From: Pirellula sp. SH-Sr6A
Lineage (GTDB): Bacteria; Planctomycetota; Planctomycetia; Pirellulales; Pirellulaceae
Length of the DNA: 64,000 nucleotides
Assembly: GCF_001610875.1 (NCBI RefSeq)
Contig: NZ_CP011272.1
Location: 5,685,988 to 5,749,987 of the forward strand
Direction: 5' to 3'
Position 1 is the first letter of the stretch; the number at the start of each line of letters is the position of its first letter. The position numbers and the translations under genes are program-made. The notes under the pieces are model-generated. The model was given only the letters and a program-made list of their open reading frames with translations, did not search any database and was not told the DNA's origin. Below, piece after piece: positions 61,450-64,000 of this stretch.

Positions 61450-61469
61450 GGCTTCCCTTCGGGGAAGCC
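61450..61469 (+). terminator. UUCG-loop terminator hairpin
   Basis: Stem ggcttccc / gggaagcc with a TTCG tetraloop, followed by attttg. It ends the transcript of the XRE/PIN module or of the small frame before it. A second hairpin (about 61617-61642, gcccgcc / ggcgggt) with a T-run after it lies near the four-helix gene. Confidence 0.75.
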
Positions 61470-61653
61470 ATTTTGAAATTCGATCGCTGCTCTCACGAGC
61501 ATGTACCAAAATCGCCCTCACGCTCAACCGACATAACTCTGCTTTTCCCGGCAGGCTAAACATAAGGGAAACCCTTCGTTTTTGAACCGCAAACAGCCAT
61601 CCATGCGACCACTATTCGACACGCCCGCCAATTCCGGCGGGTGTGCAGAGTTT

Positions 61654-62016
61654 TTATATTTCGCGGTTCTCGAGTCCATTGATCAAGCCGGATAGCATGC
61701 GAGAGATATCTTCAAGTTGGGATTTGAGTTTGACGTGCTTGGGCTCGTCGATCAGACCTCGACGTTTCGCGAGTTCAAGTTGAGGGACGCATTCTTGGAC
61801 GGAGCCCCGTGCGATGCCGAAAAAGTGTTTGCGCTCGGCTTTGGTGAATCGACCATTGCCTTCGGCAATGTTGGATGAAATCGATAACGCGGCGCGATTG
61901 AGTTGATCTACGAGGAAACCATAGCCGCGTAGAAATTGTTCGGTGGCGGTGCAGACTGCGTCAACGAAGTCGACGGACTTTTGGTAGACGAGAAGCTTCT
62001 CGAATGCGAAGGCCAT
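61654..62016 (-). CDS. Four-helix-bundle protein (S23/23S intervening-sequence family)
   Basis: A 120-residue cytosolic protein of four long helices, starting FEKLLVYQKSVDFVDAVCTA. The motif ISSNIAEGNGRFTKAERKHF and the next helix (GIARGSVQECVPQLELAKRR) are the TIGR02436 signature. This family is encoded in intervening sequences of some 23S rRNA genes and is related to Avd of diversity-generating retroelements. It is in no rRNA gene here. The gene start is contiguous with repeat copy C, and broken copies of the same pair lie at 58 kb and 48 kb. Function unknown; may bind RNA (inference). Confidence 0.92.
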   Translation of the reverse strand: MAFAFEKLLVYQKSVDFVDAVCTATEQFLRGYGFLVDQLNRAALSISSNIAEGNGRFTKAERKHFFGIARGSVQECVPQLELAKRRGLIDEPKHVKLKSQLEDISRMLSGLINGLENREI

Positions 62017-62253
62017 GGTTCTCTCGGGCGGTGGAGAAGGGATGGGCTAGAAGTGACAGACTGCTAGATGGGGCGTTGGATTGCAGCAATCGTGTTTGAC
62101 GACGCTGCGGTTTTAGAAAGTAGTGAGTGGAACGTAGACCGAGTAGAGAGGGAGAAAGAAGATTTTGTAGTTGGATCGGTGTGAGGAGTGCGATGCAAAC
62201 CTGCTCCGGTCCTGTTTTTCTACTATCTACTTTCTCCCCTCTACTCTCTATTC
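62011..62253. repeat. Dispersed repeat, copy C (upstream of the intact four-helix gene)
   Basis: Same sequence and orientation as copy B. It lies immediately before the start of the four-helix-bundle gene and probably carries its promoter. It ends near ctctactctctatt, after which a palindrome attcgcc-aaa-ggcgaat begins. The rest of the gap to 62480 holds no supported gene. Confidence 0.85.
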
Positions 62254-62480
62254 GCCAAAGGCGAATCGGGGTGACAGGACACCAGTTGAACTTTTTTGGG
62301 AAGCTACTCAACGCCTTGGCTGCGAAATGCTCAGAGATTTCGCTAGTAAGGGGCATGGATTCAAACGGTTACAGAACGAATAGGTTCAAATCTGAAGCAT
62401 ACTGGCTCAAGTCCTCACTAAAGAGAAACCATAGGCTGGTCGACACGCGATGTGAGCTATTTATTTCGCAAGGGCAACCG

Positions 62481-63272
62481 ATGAGCCAAGAGTATAGAAG
62501 TAGATACTGCAACAATTGTCAGAAGCAGGTTCGCGCAGAACGCCCAGGAACTAACCACATGCTTCATTTACTCTTGTCCATTTTGACAATTGGGCTTTGG
62601 CTAATCTGCTGGCTTCTCGCTTGTATCAAGATTGGCGGTTGGCAGTGTCCAAACTGCGGAGGAAAGAAACTAGATCCTGGACCGAGCCCAACCCTTAACT
62701 TCAAGAATCTATCGAGAACTTCGGGAACAGTGCGCCCGCTAGATGGTCTAGCTGTAATTACCCGATCGCAAGCTCCATCTTTGGACGAGGTCGAAATCAA
62801 CGATGGAGAGAGAGAAAAAGCTATTTGGTTATTTGGTGCGCTCACGGGCTTCTTACTGGTCGCTTCACTCACTTCACGATTTTTGGGAGCAGCCGAAAAT
62901 GAACAGACCATAAAAAATTCTGCACCAGAAATCACTCAAACTTCGTCGATTGAAAATAAAAGAATCAGTCCAATCAGCCATTTAGTGGAATCTTCCCCCA
63001 ACACAACCTGCCAGCTCGACAAGATTGGTGCATGGATCGTTTCGAAGAAATTCGTTTTGCAACAGATCAAATCGCCTGCAACTGCCGTCTTCCAAAATGC
63101 AAAAGCCGATCTGCTGGTCGTTGCACTTGAAGATTGTAGTTACCTAGTTGAATCATACTTAGATTCGGAGAATGGATTCGGAGCGAAGGTCCGCACGAGT
63201 TTCACAGTATTAGTCGAGTACGATCCCGTAAGTGAGCGCTGGACTCACCAGAAGACTACGTTTAGACACTGA
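62481..63272 (+). CDS. Membrane protein with a zinc-ribbon N-terminus
   Basis: A 263-residue protein from ATG 62481 (AAGGG 7 bases before). Residues 1-60 contain two CxxC pairs (YCNNC and QCPNC, with GGKK) flanking a hydrophobic stretch (LLSILTIGLWLICWLLACI). So a zinc ribbon is split by a membrane helix. A second hydrophobic helix is at about residue 115 (AIWLFGALTGFLLVASL). The C-terminal 140 residues are soluble with a probable small beta domain (VAVLEDCSYLVESYL type). The longer frame from 62127 enters the repeat and was rejected. Function unknown; similar layouts occur in accessory islands. Confidence 0.75.
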   Translation: MSQEYRSRYCNNCQKQVRAERPGTNHMLHLLLSILTIGLWLICWLLACIKIGGWQCPNCGGKKLDPGPSPTLNFKNLSRTSGTVRPLDGLAVITRSQAPSLDEVEINDGEREKAIWLFGALTGFLLVASLTSRFLGAAENEQTIKNSAPEITQTSSIENKRISPISHLVESSPNTTCQLDKIGAWIVSKKFVLQQIKSPATAVFQNAKADLLVVALEDCSYLVESYLDSENGFGAKVRTSFTVLVEYDPVSERWTHQKTTFRH

Positions 63273-63418
63273 GCCAGTTGTTTTGGCCGTGGTGGGCGGC
63301 GTAACAATTCTCTTGAATAAAGTCCAAGGGGCCAACGTGTCACGTCCTGTTTCATCCGAAATGAGAAAAAATATAGCTAAAACATTCGACCTATGACTGG
63401 GATAATGGTTAGACAAAA

Positions 63419-64000
63419 CTATTTCTTCGTCGGGACACTGTACGAAGATCTAATACTCCCGGCATCGAGTCGATGGCTCGCAAGCAAACTTCCGATTTCC
63501 CCAGCGGTCCAGGATTCGGGAGCTTTGGCAGACAATGCAGCTGCGAAGGCACGCAATCGAGCGTGGAGTTCTTCCAATTTAGTTAAGGTCATTACTTCCA
63601 TGCTTGCTGGAGGATACGCTGAGTCCGACAACTTGGACGTCGGGTGTATCATCAGCAAAACGACCGGTGTATCCTTGCCGTACTCCTTGATGAACCAGTT
63701 GAGGCTATTTGACATCTGCTCAGCTTCATTTTGGTAAATCTCCTTCCTATCAAGTTCGACCTCGTTCTTGATTTCCGTTAGAAGGAAGCGATTATCAGGC
63801 ATCGCCCACAACGCGTCTGGTCCCTTGCCCAGTTCTTCCTCCGGGCGTTCGCTGGCAAAGCCAAGAATTTTTCCGAGGTGCTTCCATGCCTCCTCGAATC
63901 GCGAATGATTGACGCCGAATACGAGACTATTTGTGAGAGAGTCGATTGAAACCGTTATAGCATTCGGGTCCGTGTGTGATTGCACCCAGGAAAGGGTGTT
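63419..64000 (-). CDS. C-terminal PD-(D/E)XK nuclease domain of a larger protein (partial, start beyond right edge)
   Basis: 194 codons are visible and the frame stays open to base 64000, so this is the end of a longer protein. The domain has a HxxFEEAWKHLGKILGF-type helix, then KGPDALW and LLTEIKNEVELDRKEIYQNE, the PD...ExK signature of restriction-type nucleases. The helix AEQMSNSLNWFIKEYG follows. This domain is usually attached to a helicase in defence proteins, so the missing part is probably an ATPase/helicase (inference). It faces the zinc-ribbon gene tail-to-tail. The role is probably DNA cleavage against foreign DNA. Confidence 0.65.
   Translation of the reverse strand, partial: NTLSWVQSHTDPNAITVSIDSLTNSLVFGVNHSRFEEAWKHLGKILGFASERPEEELGKGPDALWAMPDNRFLLTEIKNEVELDRKEIYQNEAEQMSNSLNWFIKEYGKDTPVVLLMIHPTSKLSDSAYPPASMEVMTLTKLEELHARLRAFAAALSAKAPESWTAGEIGSLLASHRLDAGSIRSSYSVPTKK

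Noticed and set aside
61961-62356. 131-codon minus-strand frame across repeat copy C
   Set aside because: It crosses the repeat and the start of the four-helix gene in another frame, and has no ribosome-binding site or motif.

Overview
The window looks like a chromosomal segment of a planctomycete, probably of the Pirellula/Rhodopirellula group. The clues are large secreted proteins with no close family outside that phylum, housekeeping genes scattered as singletons or short operons, a helix-turn-helix/receiver protein and a Cache-type Ser/Thr kinase of types common there, and stretches of intergenic repeats. Base composition is moderately GC-rich. This placement is inferred from gene content; no rRNA is present.

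Region by region: 1-675 is the start of a Tat-exported FAD oxidoreductase that runs off the left edge. 789-5736 (minus) is a sucrose operon: a sucrose-phosphate synthase fused to its phosphatase, an amylosucrase, and a second free HAD phosphatase. 5924-15244 (minus) is a probable cell-surface operon: a 2112-residue secreted protein, a 427-residue secreted protein, a small membrane protein and a lipoprotein. A Cache-sensor Ser/Thr kinase is divergent from it. 17.9-28.4 kb holds an SDR, transaldolase, ClpC, a TPR membrane protein, an HTH-receiver regulator, PNPase with an RGG tail, and ribosomal protein S15. 28.7-43.9 kb holds an ECF sigma factor tail-to-tail with an orphan RNA polymerase alpha-CTD protein, exported proteins, tRNA-Ser, UvrB, a DUF1573 protein, GuaA, EttA, a GNAT acetyltransferase and a SEC-C protein.

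44.0-64.0 kb is the accessory part. It opens with two copies of a hairpin repeat, then arsR-arsD-arsA-arsC without an arsenite pump. A complete IS1380-family element follows at about 48607-50487. It sits inside one of three copies of a dispersed repeat that is attached to a four-helix-bundle (23S intervening-sequence type) gene. Next come a 1484-residue secreted enzyme (esterase-esterase-GH10 xylanase-hydrolase), a sulfatase remnant, a DUF1254 protein, and a layered wreck of the four-helix gene carrying an IS3-family left end and a small inverted-repeat element. Last are a truncated endonuclease-like gene, DUF2188, an XRE/ImmA peptidase with a PIN-domain partner, the intact four-helix gene, a zinc-ribbon membrane protein, and the C-terminal nuclease domain of a protein that enters from the right edge.

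The most notable observations are: the repeat family tied to the four-helix gene, whose boundaries can be read from an IS insertion and from a gene it cuts; the solo alpha-CTD protein that keeps the DNA-contact residues; the RGG-tailed PNPase; the four-enzyme xylan-degrading polypeptide; and the surface operon. All family names come from reading motifs by eye. No database search was run.
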